Assembly: GCF_036231965.1 (NCBI RefSeq)
Contig: NZ_CP109499.1
Coordinates: 8,990,001 to 9,054,000, forward strand
From: Streptomyces sp. NBC_01428
GTDB taxonomy: Bacteria; Actinomycetota; Actinomycetes; Streptomycetales; Streptomycetaceae
Length of the DNA: 64,000 nucleotides
Direction: 5' to 3'
Under the pieces are notes generated by a model. The model was given only the letters and a program-made list of their open reading frames with translations, did no database searches and was not told the origin of the DNA. The stretch's first letter is position 1. Every line of letters starts with the position of its first letter. A program made the translations under genes and the position numbers. Positions 17,421 through 25,947 of the stretch are shown here, piece after piece.

Positions 17421-18516
17421 GTCCGGCGGCCAGCAGGTTCTTCGCCGCGTTCACGTCCCGGTCGTGGGTCGCGCCGCAGTCGCAGGTCCAGGTACGGACA
17501 TGCAACGGCATCTGCTTCTTGAGGGTGCCGCAGCGGGAGCACAGTTTGGAGGAGGGGAACCACCGGTCGACGGCGATCACCTCGCGCCCGTACCACCGGG
17601 CTTTGTACTCCAGCAGGCTCCGGAAGTCTGCCCATCCCGCGTCCGAGATGGCTCGGGCCAGGTTCCGGTTTTTGACCATGTTGCGTACGGTCAGGTCCTC
17701 GATCACGAGCGTTTGGTTCTCACGTACGAGTCGAGTGGTCAGCTTGTGCAGGGTGTCACGGCGGCGGTCGGTGATGCGGGCGTGGATCTTCGCGACTCTG
17801 CGGCGGGCTTTGGCCCGGTTCGCGCCGCCACCGGAGGCCTTCTTCGCCAGTCGGCGCTGTGCCCTGGCCAGGGCAGCGCGGTCGCGGCGCTCGTGCCTCG
17901 GATTGGTGATCTTTTCGCCGGTCGACAGAGTCAGCAGGTGGTTCAGGCCGACATCGATACCCACGGCCGTGTCCGTTGCGGGCAGGGGCTGTACGGACGG
18001 ATCGTCGCACAGCATCGAGACGAACCAGCGTCCGGCCGAGTCCTGGGAGACCGTCACCGTCGAAGGGGACACGCCGGCGGGCAGCGGCCTGGACCAGACG
18101 ATGTCCAGCGGTTCACGCATCTTCGCGAGCGTCAGCCGGCCGTCCCGGAAACGGAACGCGCTGGTCGTGTACTCGGCGGACTTCCGCGACCTCTTCCGGG
18201 ACTTGAACCTCGGATACTTCGCCCGGCGGGCGAAGAAGTTGGTGAACGCCACCTGCAGGTGCCGCAGGGCCTGCTGCAGCGGAACCGACGACACCTCGTT
18301 CAGGTAGGCCAGTTCCTCGGTCCTCTTCCAGGCCGTCAACATCGCCGAGGTCTGGTTGTAGTTCACCCGCTCCTGCCGCGTCCACGCCTGCGTCCGCGCG
18401 GCCAGCGCCAGGTTGTAGACCTTCCGCACACACCCGAACGTGCGCGACAGCTCGGCTGCCTGCGCATCAGTGGGACAGAAGCGGTACTTGAACGCCCGCT
18501 TCACGACAGTGGTCAC
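17323..18516 (-). CDS. tnpB: TnpB, RNA-guided DNA endonuclease of the IS200/IS605 superfamily
   Basis: A 397-residue protein of typical TnpB length. It has the N-terminal helix-turn-helix-like region, the RuvC-like active site split over three motifs (Asp in GIDVGLN, Glu in LVIEDLTV, Asp in HDRDVNAA) and a zinc finger (CSRCG ... CDCG). All key residues are intact, so the nuclease is probably functional. The start is a GTG at 18514-18516 with no strong ribosome-binding site. TnpB proteins use an RNA from the element's right end to cut DNA next to a short motif, which favours retention of the element. The gene lies on the opposite strand to the NRPS operon, and its codon use is less C-biased than its neighbours (Arg CGG and Ser AGT occur), consistent with transfer. 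It is not a biosynthetic gene. Confidence 0.93.
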   Translation of the reverse strand: MTTVVKRAFKYRFCPTDAQAAELSRTFGCVRKVYNLALAARTQAWTRQERVNYNQTSAMLTAWKRTEELAYLNEVSSVPLQQALRHLQVAFTNFFARRAKYPRFKSRKRSRKSAEYTTSAFRFRDGRLTLAKMREPLDIVWSRPLPAGVSPSTVTVSQDSAGRWFVSMLCDDPSVQPLPATDTAVGIDVGLNHLLTLSTGEKITNPRHERRDRAALARAQRRLAKKASGGGANRAKARRRVAKIHARITDRRRDTLHKLTTRLVRENQTLVIEDLTVRNMVKNRNLARAISDAGWADFRSLLEYKARWYGREVIAVDRWFPSSKLCSRCGTLKKQMPLHVRTWTCDCGATHDRDVNAAKNLLAAGLAVTACGAGVRPQRSTPGGQSATKQETPRREP

Positions 18517-18521
18517 AACTC

Positions 18522-18543
18522 ACAAACTAGCGCCACCGTTTGT
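18522..18543. repeat. Short inverted repeat, candidate left-end hairpin of the TnpB element
   Basis: ACAAAC (18522-18527) and GTTTGT (18538-18543) can pair around a 10-nt loop, 5 bp upstream of the tnpB start codon. Subterminal hairpins are usual at IS200/IS605 ends. The stem is short, so the call is weak. The rest of the gap to the next NRPS gene (18544-18668) shows nothing I recognise except the ribosome-binding site GGAGGAG just ahead of the ATG. Confidence 0.35.
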
Positions 18544-18668
18544 AGGAAAGCCGACGCGCTGGTCAGAGCGCTGTACTCCGCCTCGACGTCACATCAGCCC
18601 ACACCCTGCTCCGCAGGAGACCGCTCTTTTCCCGGTCTGATGGCCGGGCTGCCCATGGAGGAGTTCCG

Positions 18669-21600
18669 ATGATCCCGCTGTCATACGCCCAACGCCGCAT
18701 GTGGCTCCTGCACCAACTGGAGGGCGGAGCGGCGACCTACAACATCTCGGCGGCGTTCCGGCTGACCGGCCCCCTCGACCAGGACGCCCTCACCGCCGCC
18801 CTGCGCGACGTGGCCGAACGGCACGAGATCCTGCGCACCCTGTACGCCCTCGACGACGCCGGCGAACCCTGCTCACGGCTCCTCGCCGCGACGGACACCG
18901 CACAGCAGGTCCGGGTGCGTGACGTGCCGCCCGCGGACGTGCCCGCCCTCATCGACGAGGCCGTCGCGCACCGCTTCGAGCTGACCGCCGAACTCCCGTG
19001 GCGCGCCGACATCCTGCGCTGCTCCCCGAACGAACACGTCCTGGTCCTGGTCATCCACCACATCGCCTCCGACGGCAGCTCCAGCGCCCCGATGATGCGC
19101 GACCTGTTCACCGCCTACACCGCCCGCACCCGGGGCGGCACACCCGACTGGGAGCCGCTGCCCGTGCAGTACAAGGACTACGCGCTGTGGCAGCGCGAGG
19201 TCCTGGGCGACCCCAGGGACGCGGGCAGCCTCGCCGCCGCCCAGGTCGAGTACTGGCGCAAGGAACTCGCCGGCGTCCCGCAACCGCTGAACCTCCCGCT
19301 GGACCGGCCCCGGCCCGCCGAGGCCGGCTCGCACGGCGACACCGTCCCCCTGCACGTCGACACCGCCACGACCACCGTCCTGCACCGGCTCGCCAAGGAA
19401 CACGGCACCAGCATGTCGATGCTCCTGCAGGCCGCCCTGGCCGTCCTGCTCGGCAAACTCGGCGGCGGCGACGACGTGACGATCGGCTCCCCGATCGCCG
19501 GCCGCACCGACGAAGCCCTGGCCGACCTGATCGGCTGCTTCGTCAACACCCAGGTCCTGCGCGCCGACCTGGCCGACAACCCCGCCTTCACCAGCCTGCT
19601 GGCCCAGGTACGCGACAAGGCGCTGGCCGCCTACGAGCACCAGGACGTGCCCTTCGACGCGATCGTCGAGGCCATCAACCCCGAACGCTCCGCCGCCTAC
19701 CAGCCGCTCTTCCAGGTGATCTTCTCCTGGCAGAGCTACGAGAAGCCCGGCTTCGAACTCGACGGCCTCGACGTCCGCTTCGAGCAGGCCATCCCCGAGA
19801 CCGCCATGGTCGACCTCACCTTCTTCCTCACCACGGACGAGGCCGGAGCACTCCGCGGCGACCTGCAGTACGCCACCGACCTCTTCGACCGCGAGACCGC
19901 CCAGGAGATCTCCGCCCGCCTCACCCGCGTCCTGGAACAGTTCGCCGCCGACCCCTCCCTGCGCGTCAGCGACATCGACGTCCTCAACGCCCGCGAACAC
20001 CAGCGCCTCACCGACGCCACCACCGCGGGCGCCCCGATCGAGGACACCACCCTGGCCGCCCTCTTCGAACGCCAGGCGGCCGCGCACGGCGACAGCGTCG
20101 CGGTGGTCTGCGAGGACACCACCCTCACCTACGGCGAGGCCAACGCCCGCGCCAACCGCCTCGCCCGCCACCTCGTCACCCGGGGCGTGGGCCCCGAGTC
20201 CCTGGTCGGCATCTGCCTGGAACGCTCCGCCGACCTCGTCGTCGCGATCCTCGCCGTCCTCAAGGCCGGCGGCGCCTACCTGCCCATCGACCCCGACTCC
20301 CCGGCCGACCGCATCGCCTACCTGATCCAGGACGCCGACCCCGTCCTCCTCCTCACCACCAGCACCACCCACGCCGCCCGCGACCTCGCCCCCCACCTGC
20401 CGCGCCTGCACCTCGACACACCCGACGCCCCCACCGAAACCGCCGACGCCGGTGACCTCACCGACGCCGAACGCCGCAGCCCGCTGCGCCCCGACCACCC
20501 CGCGTACGTGATCTACACCTCCGGGTCGACCGGCCGCCCCAAGGGCGTCCTCGTCCCGCACCGCAACGTCGTCGGACTCCTCACCGCCGCCCAGGACTTC
20601 GCCTTCGGCGCCGACGACGTGTGGACCCTCTTCCACTCCTACGCCTTCGACTTCTCCGTGTGGGAACTGTGGGGCCCGCTGCTGCACGGCGGCCGCCTGG
20701 TCGTCGTCCCCTACGACGTCTCCCGCTCCCCGGAGGACTTCCTGCAGCTCCTGGCCCGCGAACAGGTCACCGTCCTCAACCAGACCCCCTCCGCCTTCTA
20801 CCAGCTCATCCAGGCCGACGCCCAGCACCCGGGCCGCGAACTGGCCCTGCGCTACGTGGTGTTCGGCGGCGAGGCCCTGGACCTGAACCGGCTCGGCGAC
20901 TGGTACGAACGCCACGCGGACGACGCGCCCCTCCTGGTGAACATGTACGGCATCACCGAGACCACCGTGCACGTCACCCGCATCGACCTCGACGAGCACG
21001 CCGCCGCCCGCTACCGCGCCAGCGTCATCGGCCCGGCGATCCCCGGCCTCGCCGCCCACGTCCTGGACGCCGGCCTCAAGCCGGTACCCGCCGGCGTGAC
21101 CGGCGAACTGTACGTCGCCGGCTACGGCCTGGCCCGCGGCTACCACGGCCGCCCCGGCCTGACCGCCTCCCGCTTCGTCGCCTGCCCCTTCGGCGCGCCC
21201 GGCGAGCGCATGTACCGCAGCGGCGACCTCGTCCGCCTCAGCCGGCACGGACAGCTGGAGTACGTCGGCCGCGCCGACTCCCAGGTGAAGATCCGCGGCT
21301 TCCGCATCGAGCTCGGCGAGATCGAACACGCCCTGGCCGGCCACCCCGCCGTCGCCGAGGCGGCCGTCCTGGTCCGCGAGAACGGCGACGGCGACAAACG
21401 CCTGATCGGCTACGTCGTCCCCGAACCCGGCACCGCACCGGACACCGCCGCGCTCACCGCCCACCTGCGCGAACGCCTGCCCGACTACATGGTCCCCGCC
21501 ACCCTGATCACCCTGGAGCACATCCCGCTCACCTCCAACGGCAAACTCGACCGGCGCGCCCTGCCCGCCGAGGACACGGCCGCCGCCGCGACCGGCAGCG

Positions 21601-22559
21601 GACCGCGCAACTCCTACGAGGAACGGCTGTGCGCCCTGTTCGGCGAGCTGCTGGGCGTGGAGCAGGTCGGGGTCGACGACGGGTTCTTCGCGCTCGGCGG
21701 CCACTCGCTGCTGGCCACCCGCCTCAGCGTCCGCGTCCGCGGCGAGTTCGGCATCGACATCCCCATCAGGACGATCATCAAGTACCCCACGGTCGCCGAA
21801 CTGGCCGCGCTGATGCTCGCCGGCGGTGTCCCCGCCGACGACGCCGACTCCTTCGCGGTCGTACTGCCCCTGAACAGCGACCCCGGCACCGGGAAGAAGC
21901 CGGTGTGGTTCTTCCACGGCGGCGGCGGCCTGGGCTGGGCCTACTACAGCTTCGTCACGCACCTGCAGGACCGGCCCGCCTACGCCCTGCAGTCCCGCGG
22001 CTCCGACGGCGCGGACACCCTCGCCTCCAGTGCGAAGGAGATGATCGACGACTACGTCACCCAGATCCTGCGCACCCAGCCCGAGGGCCCCTACAACCTC
22101 ATCGGCTGGTCCTACGGCGGCACCGTCGTCCAGGCCGTCGCCGACGCCCTGGACCGGCTCGGACACCAGGTCGCCCTGGTGGCGATCCTGGACGCGCAGC
22201 CCGGCGGCCACGGATTCCGCGAGGTCCACGCCGGCAAGGACTCCGCCGACTACCGGGCCGAACTCGAGGACGACTTCAGCCAGTACATCCGCCTGGGCGG
22301 CCGGCAGGGCTTCCTGGACACCATGGCGAAGGTCCTCGCCAACAACGCCGCCCTGATGATGGACTTCGAATCGCCCGCCTACCGCGGCGACGTGCTGTAT
22401 TTCAACGCGGCCCAGGAGGACACCTCCTACGCCCACCTGTGGCGGCCCTACGTCCTGGGCGCCCTGGACGTGCACACCATGAACGCCTCGCACCACGAGA
22501 TGCACATGCCGGCGCCGGTCGCCGAGTTCTTCGAGATCGCCCGCGACCGGCTGGCATGA
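18669..22559 (+). CDS. NRPS termination module: C-A(Thr)-PCP-TE
   Basis: A 1296-residue single-module synthetase with a thioesterase. The C domain carries HHIASDG. The A domain has YTSGSTGRPKG and GKLDR, and the code D-F-W-N-V-G-M-V-H-K, essentially the established threonine code. The PCP Ser is residue 1013. The C-terminal alpha/beta-hydrolase TE has GWSYGG with the nucleophilic Ser at about 1148 and a His in the SHHEMHMP region. The module should add threonine as the last residue and release the chain, most simply by cyclization onto a hydroxyl of an earlier residue. It starts like the other two NRPS proteins (MIPLSYAQRR), with no docking segment, and has its own strong ribosome-binding site GGAGGAG. 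Its transcription now depends on reading through the TnpB element or on a promoter in the 18517-18668 gap. Confidence 0.95.
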   Translation: MIPLSYAQRRMWLLHQLEGGAATYNISAAFRLTGPLDQDALTAALRDVAERHEILRTLYALDDAGEPCSRLLAATDTAQQVRVRDVPPADVPALIDEAVAHRFELTAELPWRADILRCSPNEHVLVLVIHHIASDGSSSAPMMRDLFTAYTARTRGGTPDWEPLPVQYKDYALWQREVLGDPRDAGSLAAAQVEYWRKELAGVPQPLNLPLDRPRPAEAGSHGDTVPLHVDTATTTVLHRLAKEHGTSMSMLLQAALAVLLGKLGGGDDVTIGSPIAGRTDEALADLIGCFVNTQVLRADLADNPAFTSLLAQVRDKALAAYEHQDVPFDAIVEAINPERSAAYQPLFQVIFSWQSYEKPGFELDGLDVRFEQAIPETAMVDLTFFLTTDEAGALRGDLQYATDLFDRETAQEISARLTRVLEQFAADPSLRVSDIDVLNAREHQRLTDATTAGAPIEDTTLAALFERQAAAHGDSVAVVCEDTTLTYGEANARANRLARHLVTRGVGPESLVGICLERSADLVVAILAVLKAGGAYLPIDPDSPADRIAYLIQDADPVLLLTTSTTHAARDLAPHLPRLHLDTPDAPTETADAGDLTDAERRSPLRPDHPAYVIYTSGSTGRPKGVLVPHRNVVGLLTAAQDFAFGADDVWTLFHSYAFDFSVWELWGPLLHGGRLVVVPYDVSRSPEDFLQLLAREQVTVLNQTPSAFYQLIQADAQHPGRELALRYVVFGGEALDLNRLGDWYERHADDAPLLVNMYGITETTVHVTRIDLDEHAAARYRASVIGPAIPGLAAHVLDAGLKPVPAGVTGELYVAGYGLARGYHGRPGLTASRFVACPFGAPGERMYRSGDLVRLSRHGQLEYVGRADSQVKIRGFRIELGEIEHALAGHPAVAEAAVLVRENGDGDKRLIGYVVPEPGTAPDTAALTAHLRERLPDYMVPATLITLEHIPLTSNGKLDRRALPAEDTAAAATGSGPRNSYEERLCALFGELLGVEQVGVDDGFFALGGHSLLATRLSVRVRGEFGIDIPIRTIIKYPTVAELAALMLAGGVPADDADSFAVVLPLNSDPGTGKKPVWFFHGGGGLGWAYYSFVTHLQDRPAYALQSRGSDGADTLASSAKEMIDDYVTQILRTQPEGPYNLIGWSYGGTVVQAVADALDRLGHQVALVAILDAQPGGHGFREVHAGKDSADYRAELEDDFSQYIRLGGRQGFLDTMAKVLANNAALMMDFESPAYRGDVLYFNAAQEDTSYAHLWRPYVLGALDVHTMNASHHEMHMPAPVAEFFEIARDRLA

Positions 22560-22629
22560 CCGGCCGGCCGCCCGGTGCCCGGCACCGGACCGACACACGA
22601 TCACACCGAACGGATGGGGGTGGGCCGCG

Positions 22630-23376
22630 GTGAGCGGACCCCGGACACAGCAGGAAGACCCGGAGCAGGCCACGCTGCTGTGCGTGCCGTTCGCGGGAGC
22701 AGGACCCTCGTTCTTCCACCCCTGGCGGGAGCTGTCCGCCGGCCGGTGGCGCGTCACCTCGGTCGAACTGCCCGGCCGGGAGCGGCGGATCCTGGACACG
22801 CCGTACCGCAACGTCGTCGAGGCGGCCAAGGGCTCCATCGACGACATCGTCGCCGACCTCGGCGAGGGCACCTCCACCGTGCTGTTCGGACACAGCCTGG
22901 GCGCGGTCCTCGCCTACGAACTCGCCCACCTGCTCACCCACCGCGGCGTGCACGTCGAGCGCCTGGTCGTCAGCGGCTCACCGGGCCCCTGGACCCAGCG
23001 CGAACGCCGTGCGACGGGCCTGCCCGACGAGGAGTTCCTCGCCCGCGTCGAGGAGTTCGCGGGTTTTCGGCACGAGGCCCTGGACCACCCGGAGATGCGG
23101 GAGCTGATCCTGCCGGTCCTGCAGGCCGACTGCGAGATGCACGAGAACTACGTCCCCTCCACCGACACCCCCCTCGCGGTGCCGGTCTGCTCCCTGCGCG
23201 GCGCCTGGGACGGGCTGGTCACCGCGGCCGAGGCCCGCCAGTGGCAGGACGCCACCACCGCCGGCTTCACCTACGCGGAGTTCCCCGGCGACCACATGTA
23301 CCTCGTCGACCACGGCCGCGACATCCTGGACACCATCACCGCCCAGTCCGCCCAGTCCGCCCGGGACGGCCACTAG
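22630..23376 (+). CDS. Type II thioesterase, editing
   Basis: A 248-residue alpha/beta-hydrolase of the external thioesterase family linked to PKS and NRPS systems. It has the early FAGAG segment, the nucleophile elbow FGHSLGA and a C-terminal GDHMYL with the catalytic His. Such enzymes hydrolyse wrongly loaded or stalled acyl groups from carrier proteins. The start is a GTG at 22630, 70 bp after the NRPS stop, behind a G-rich stretch. It is the last gene of the first operon, since two hairpins follow. It is the first of three thioesterase-fold proteins in the window and, unlike the one at 27191-27940, keeps the normal Ser. Confidence 0.9.
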   Translation: MSGPRTQQEDPEQATLLCVPFAGAGPSFFHPWRELSAGRWRVTSVELPGRERRILDTPYRNVVEAAKGSIDDIVADLGEGTSTVLFGHSLGAVLAYELAHLLTHRGVHVERLVVSGSPGPWTQRERRATGLPDEEFLARVEEFAGFRHEALDHPEMRELILPVLQADCEMHENYVPSTDTPLAVPVCSLRGAWDGLVTAAEARQWQDATTAGFTYAEFPGDHMYLVDHGRDILDTITAQSAQSARDGH

Positions 23377-23394
23377 CCCCGCCCCGTACCCCGT

Positions 23395-23437
23395 GACGCC
23401 CTCAACTCCCTTGCCAGACAGGGCAGTTGAGGGCGTC
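23395..23437. terminator. Hairpin after the type II thioesterase
   Basis: A 13-bp perfect stem (GACGCCCTCAACT at 23395-23407 with its complement at 23425-23437) encloses a 17-nt loop that can itself pair. It lies 19 bp after the thioesterase stop and has no T-run, as is usual for Streptomyces terminators. Confidence 0.75.
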
Positions 23438-23613
23438 GTCGGTAGCGGGGGAGGGGAGGGGAGGTGAAGGGGGGAGGGGAGATTGCGTACCCGGAGTCCC
23501 GCGGGGCCGGGGGGACCGGGGAGGCCGGCAGGCCCGCGAGGCCGGGGGCGGGGAGTGTCGGTCCGGGGCGGGGCCGGGTCCCGCCCCGGCGCGCCGGCCG
23601 CGCACGACGACGG

Positions 23614-23656
23614 CGGCGGCCGTCACGACCCTTCAGCGGGGTCGTGACGGCCGCCG
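23614..23656. terminator. Strong bidirectional hairpin between convergent genes
   Basis: An 18-bp perfect stem (23614-23631 with 23639-23656) with a 7-nt loop lies 25 bp beyond the stop of the minus-strand monooxygenase. The gap 23377-23680 between the two convergent genes holds this and the 23395-23437 hairpin, and is otherwise G-rich sequence in which I see no gene. Confidence 0.8.
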
Positions 23657-23680
23657 TCACCCGACGGGGGAGCGGGGCGC

Positions 23681-25183
23681 TCAGGAGGGCGGCAGGCCGG
23701 GCCCGAACCAGGTGGTGAGCGCCCTGCGCAGGGCGGCGAGGTCGGGGCCGCCCGCAGTGGTGGCCCAGGCGACGTGGCCGTCGGGGCGGATCAGCAGGGC
23801 GGCGGGAGCGGGGATCTCACCGGCGGCGGGCACGAACCAGTGGTCGTCCTCGCTGACCGCCTCGACGACGTCGACGCGATCGGCCCAGGCGGCGGCCGCC
23901 GCCGTCACCTCCGCGCCCGCGCCCAGATCGAGCAGCACGGGCCGGCCCGCGTGCAGCAGTTCGCTGACACCGGTGATGCCGCCCGCCGTCTTGAGGTCCG
24001 CGTCGGGAACCCGGCGGCCCGACAGCAGGTGCCCGTCGTCGGCCGGGTAGCGGATGTCCAGGGCGGTGAGCATGTGCCGCAGATGCCGGTTGACGTCGTC
24101 GAAGACCATCAGCGAGCCGAACACCTCGCGCAGCGCGTCCGACTGCGGGCCGGGGCGGGCCAGCGCCGACTGCGCCCGGGTATTGTTCAGCACCCGCTCC
24201 GCGACCGGATGACGCTCGGCGTGGTAGCTGTCCAGCAGGCTCTCCGGAGCCCGGCCGCGCACCACCGAGGCCAGCTTCCACCCCAGGTTGACCGCGTCCT
24301 GCACGCCCATGTTCAGACCCTGGCCGCCGGCGGGGAAGTGGATGTGCGCGGCGTCCCCGGCGAGCAGCACCCGGCCCTGGCGGTAGCGGTCGGCCTGGCG
24401 GGCGGCGTCGTTGAACCGGGAGATCCAGCGCGGGCTGTGCATGCCGTAGTCGGTGCCGGCGAGCCGTACCAGCGAGTCCCGCAGCTGCTCGAAGCTGGGC
24501 GCCTCGTCACGGTCGGCGACCCGGTCGTACTCGGAGGTGATCACCCGGTACCAGCCGGGCTCGAAGGCGATCGCCGAGAAGTCGCCGCCCGCGCAGCGCC
24601 GGATCCACACGTAGTCCTCGGGCAGGCCGGGCAGTTCGACGTCGCCGATCAGCGCCGTCATCGTCGCCTCGGTGCCGGGGAAGCCGATGCCGGCCATTTT
24701 GCGCACCGTGCTGCGTCCGCCGTCGCAGCCCACCAGGTAGCGGGCGCGCAGCGTCCGCTGTCCGGGGCCGGCCGCACCCACCTGGACGCTCACGCCGTTC
24801 CCGTCCTGGTGGATCCCGGCGACCTCGGCGGAGCGCAGCACCCGCACGCCGAGTTCGCCCGCCCACTCCTCCAGCAGCCGCTCGATGGTGGACTGCAGGA
24901 TCATCAGCGGATAGGGGTGACGGGACTCCGACTCCTCGAAGTCCAGGTAGAGGCCGGAGAAGTGGCCCACCGGCTGCAGTTCACCGGCCGCCAGGAACCG
25001 GTCCAGGACACCGCGCTGGTCCAGCACCTCCAGGGTCCGCGAGTGGATCCCGCCGGCCCGTGACTCGCCCGTACGCTCCGCGAGCCGTTCGAGGACCATC
25101 ACGTCGACGCCCGCCAGCCGCAGCTCGCAGGCGAGCATCAGGCCCGTCGGCCCGGCACCCGCGATCACCACCTCGGCGTCCAT
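23681..25183 (-). CDS. FAD-dependent monooxygenase of the aromatic hydroxylase family
   Basis: A 500-residue flavoprotein with the para-hydroxybenzoate-hydroxylase fold: GAGPTG in the N-terminal FAD motif, CDGGRS in the DG motif, and AGDAAHIHFPAGGQGLN, which is diagnostic of the aromatic polyketide and rifampicin-monooxygenase-like group. The C-terminal ~120 residues form the thioredoxin-like domain typical of the longer members. The ATG at 25183 has GAGGGA upstream; a GTG 15 bp earlier (25198) is an alternative. It is divergent from the PCP-P450-thioesterase genes across a 449-bp region carrying two copies of the candidate operator, so it is probably part of the same regulon. Its likely role is hydroxylation or N-oxidation of the peptide or its building block. 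Self-resistance is an alternative. Confidence 0.85.
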   Translation of the reverse strand: MDAEVVIAGAGPTGLMLACELRLAGVDVMVLERLAERTGESRAGGIHSRTLEVLDQRGVLDRFLAAGELQPVGHFSGLYLDFEESESRHPYPLMILQSTIERLLEEWAGELGVRVLRSAEVAGIHQDGNGVSVQVGAAGPGQRTLRARYLVGCDGGRSTVRKMAGIGFPGTEATMTALIGDVELPGLPEDYVWIRRCAGGDFSAIAFEPGWYRVITSEYDRVADRDEAPSFEQLRDSLVRLAGTDYGMHSPRWISRFNDAARQADRYRQGRVLLAGDAAHIHFPAGGQGLNMGVQDAVNLGWKLASVVRGRAPESLLDSYHAERHPVAERVLNNTRAQSALARPGPQSDALREVFGSLMVFDDVNRHLRHMLTALDIRYPADDGHLLSGRRVPDADLKTAGGITGVSELLHAGRPVLLDLGAGAEVTAAAAAWADRVDVVEAVSEDDHWFVPAAGEIPAPAALLIRPDGHVAWATTAGGPDLAALRRALTTWFGPGLPPS

Positions 25184-25324
25184 GCCGGTGTCCCTCACGT
25201 CGTTCCCCCTTCGATTCCGCTGGGCCTTCGACGTCGTTGCGTCGCCTTCACGTTCACGCCCCCGCCCTCGGCCGGTCAACGCGGTCCCGCGCCCGCACGC
25301 GGCACGGCAGGGCGCACTTGCGCC

Positions 25325-25340
25325 GTCCCGCCGGCGGGAC
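25325..25340. promoter_or_regulatory. Perfect 16-bp palindrome, candidate cluster operator (copy 2)
   Basis: GTCCCGCCGGCGGGAC again, 142 bp upstream of the minus-strand monooxygenase start. The bases that follow (ACACC, then a GCGGCAT within 25 bp) resemble those after copy 1, so the similarity extends past the palindrome. The 25184-25632 gap that contains it is a divergent promoter region without a gene. Confidence 0.7.
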
Positions 25341-25517
25341 ACCCCGCCCCGCGGCATCCCGCGCGGGGAAGGGGCCGGGGACGGTGCGCGGCGGGCAGCG
25401 TGCAGGCCGGCCCGTCCACCCTCAACCCCACCGGCCGGCCCCCACCGGGGCGGTGCCGGACCCGGTGTGGGCGGGGCCGGCGGCGGGTGACACTCCAGTC
25501 GGCCATGCGGCGAACGT

Positions 25518-25533
25518 GTCTCGCCGGCGGGAC
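25518..25533. promoter_or_regulatory. Near-perfect 16-bp palindrome, candidate cluster operator (copy 3)
   Basis: GTCTCGCCGGCGGGAC differs from the other copies at one position. It lies 100 bp upstream of the free-standing PCP start and so is placed for the large plus-strand operon of PCP, P450, thioesterase-fold protein and PKS genes. Confidence 0.65.
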
Positions 25534-25632
25534 AGCACACCCGACCCCGGTGGCCGCGCGGACGGTGACGGCCCGACAGGTAAACACCGGACGCGAGCGG
25601 GCACTTTCGATCGGCGGAGGAAGGAACCGGCC

Positions 25633-25947
25633 ATGGAATCGGCGCCGCAGGTGATCCACCCGCGAGGTGGACAGGACGAGACCGCACCACGCCAGGAGGC
25701 GCCCTCGGGCGGCCCGGTGCCGCTGGTGGACGAACTCGCCGCGCTGTGGGGGGAACTCCTCAACTGCCCCGAGGTGGGGCGGGACGACGACTTCTTCGCC
25801 CTCGGCGGCAACTCACTGACCGGCATCAAGATCATCGAACGGGTGGCGCAGGACTACGGCGTCCAGCTGTCCGTCCGCGACTTCTACCTGGCCCAGACCC
25901 CGGCCCGCGTCGCCGAACTGATCGAGCGGGAAAGGGCCCGGACATGA
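25633..25947 (+). CDS. Free-standing peptidyl carrier protein
   Basis: A 104-residue protein made of a ~30-residue polar leader and one PCP domain. The phosphopantetheine site is DDFFALGGNSL with Ser61. The ATG at 25633 follows a strong GGAGGAAGGA ribosome-binding site. Its stop overlaps the P450 start (ATGA), so the two are translationally coupled. A discrete PCP beside a P450 and a thioesterase-fold gene is the recognised arrangement for hydroxylating an amino acid while it is tethered, as in novobiocin and nikkomycin pathways. In the azinothricin family it gives beta-hydroxyleucine. The A domain that loads it is not in this window. Confidence 0.9.
   Translation: MESAPQVIHPRGGQDETAPRQEAPSGGPVPLVDELAALWGELLNCPEVGRDDDFFALGGNSLTGIKIIERVAQDYGVQLSVRDFYLAQTPARVAELIERERART

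Larger units (their letters stand above)
17290..18543 (-). mobile_element. IS200/IS605-type element with tnpB only (IS1341-like), lodged between NRPS genes
   Basis: The element is recognised by a full-length tnpB on the minus strand and by a right-end sequence that, read on the minus strand, is a GC-rich hairpin followed by GAGAAGTCAA. Such an end is what I recall for actinobacterial TnpB elements. No tnpA transposase is present, so it cannot move by itself. The right boundary (17290) is placed just after the hairpin. The left boundary is uncertain: an ACAAAC/GTTTGT inverted repeat at 18522-18543 could be the left-end subterminal hairpin, and the true tip may be further on, up to about 18650. 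The flanking NRPS genes are intact, so the insertion is in the intergenic gap. Confidence 0.75.

Noticed and set aside
18544..18668. GC-rich words before the third NRPS as an operator copy
   Set aside because: CCCGG/CCGGG arms near 18631-18651 are short and do not match the 16-bp palindrome.
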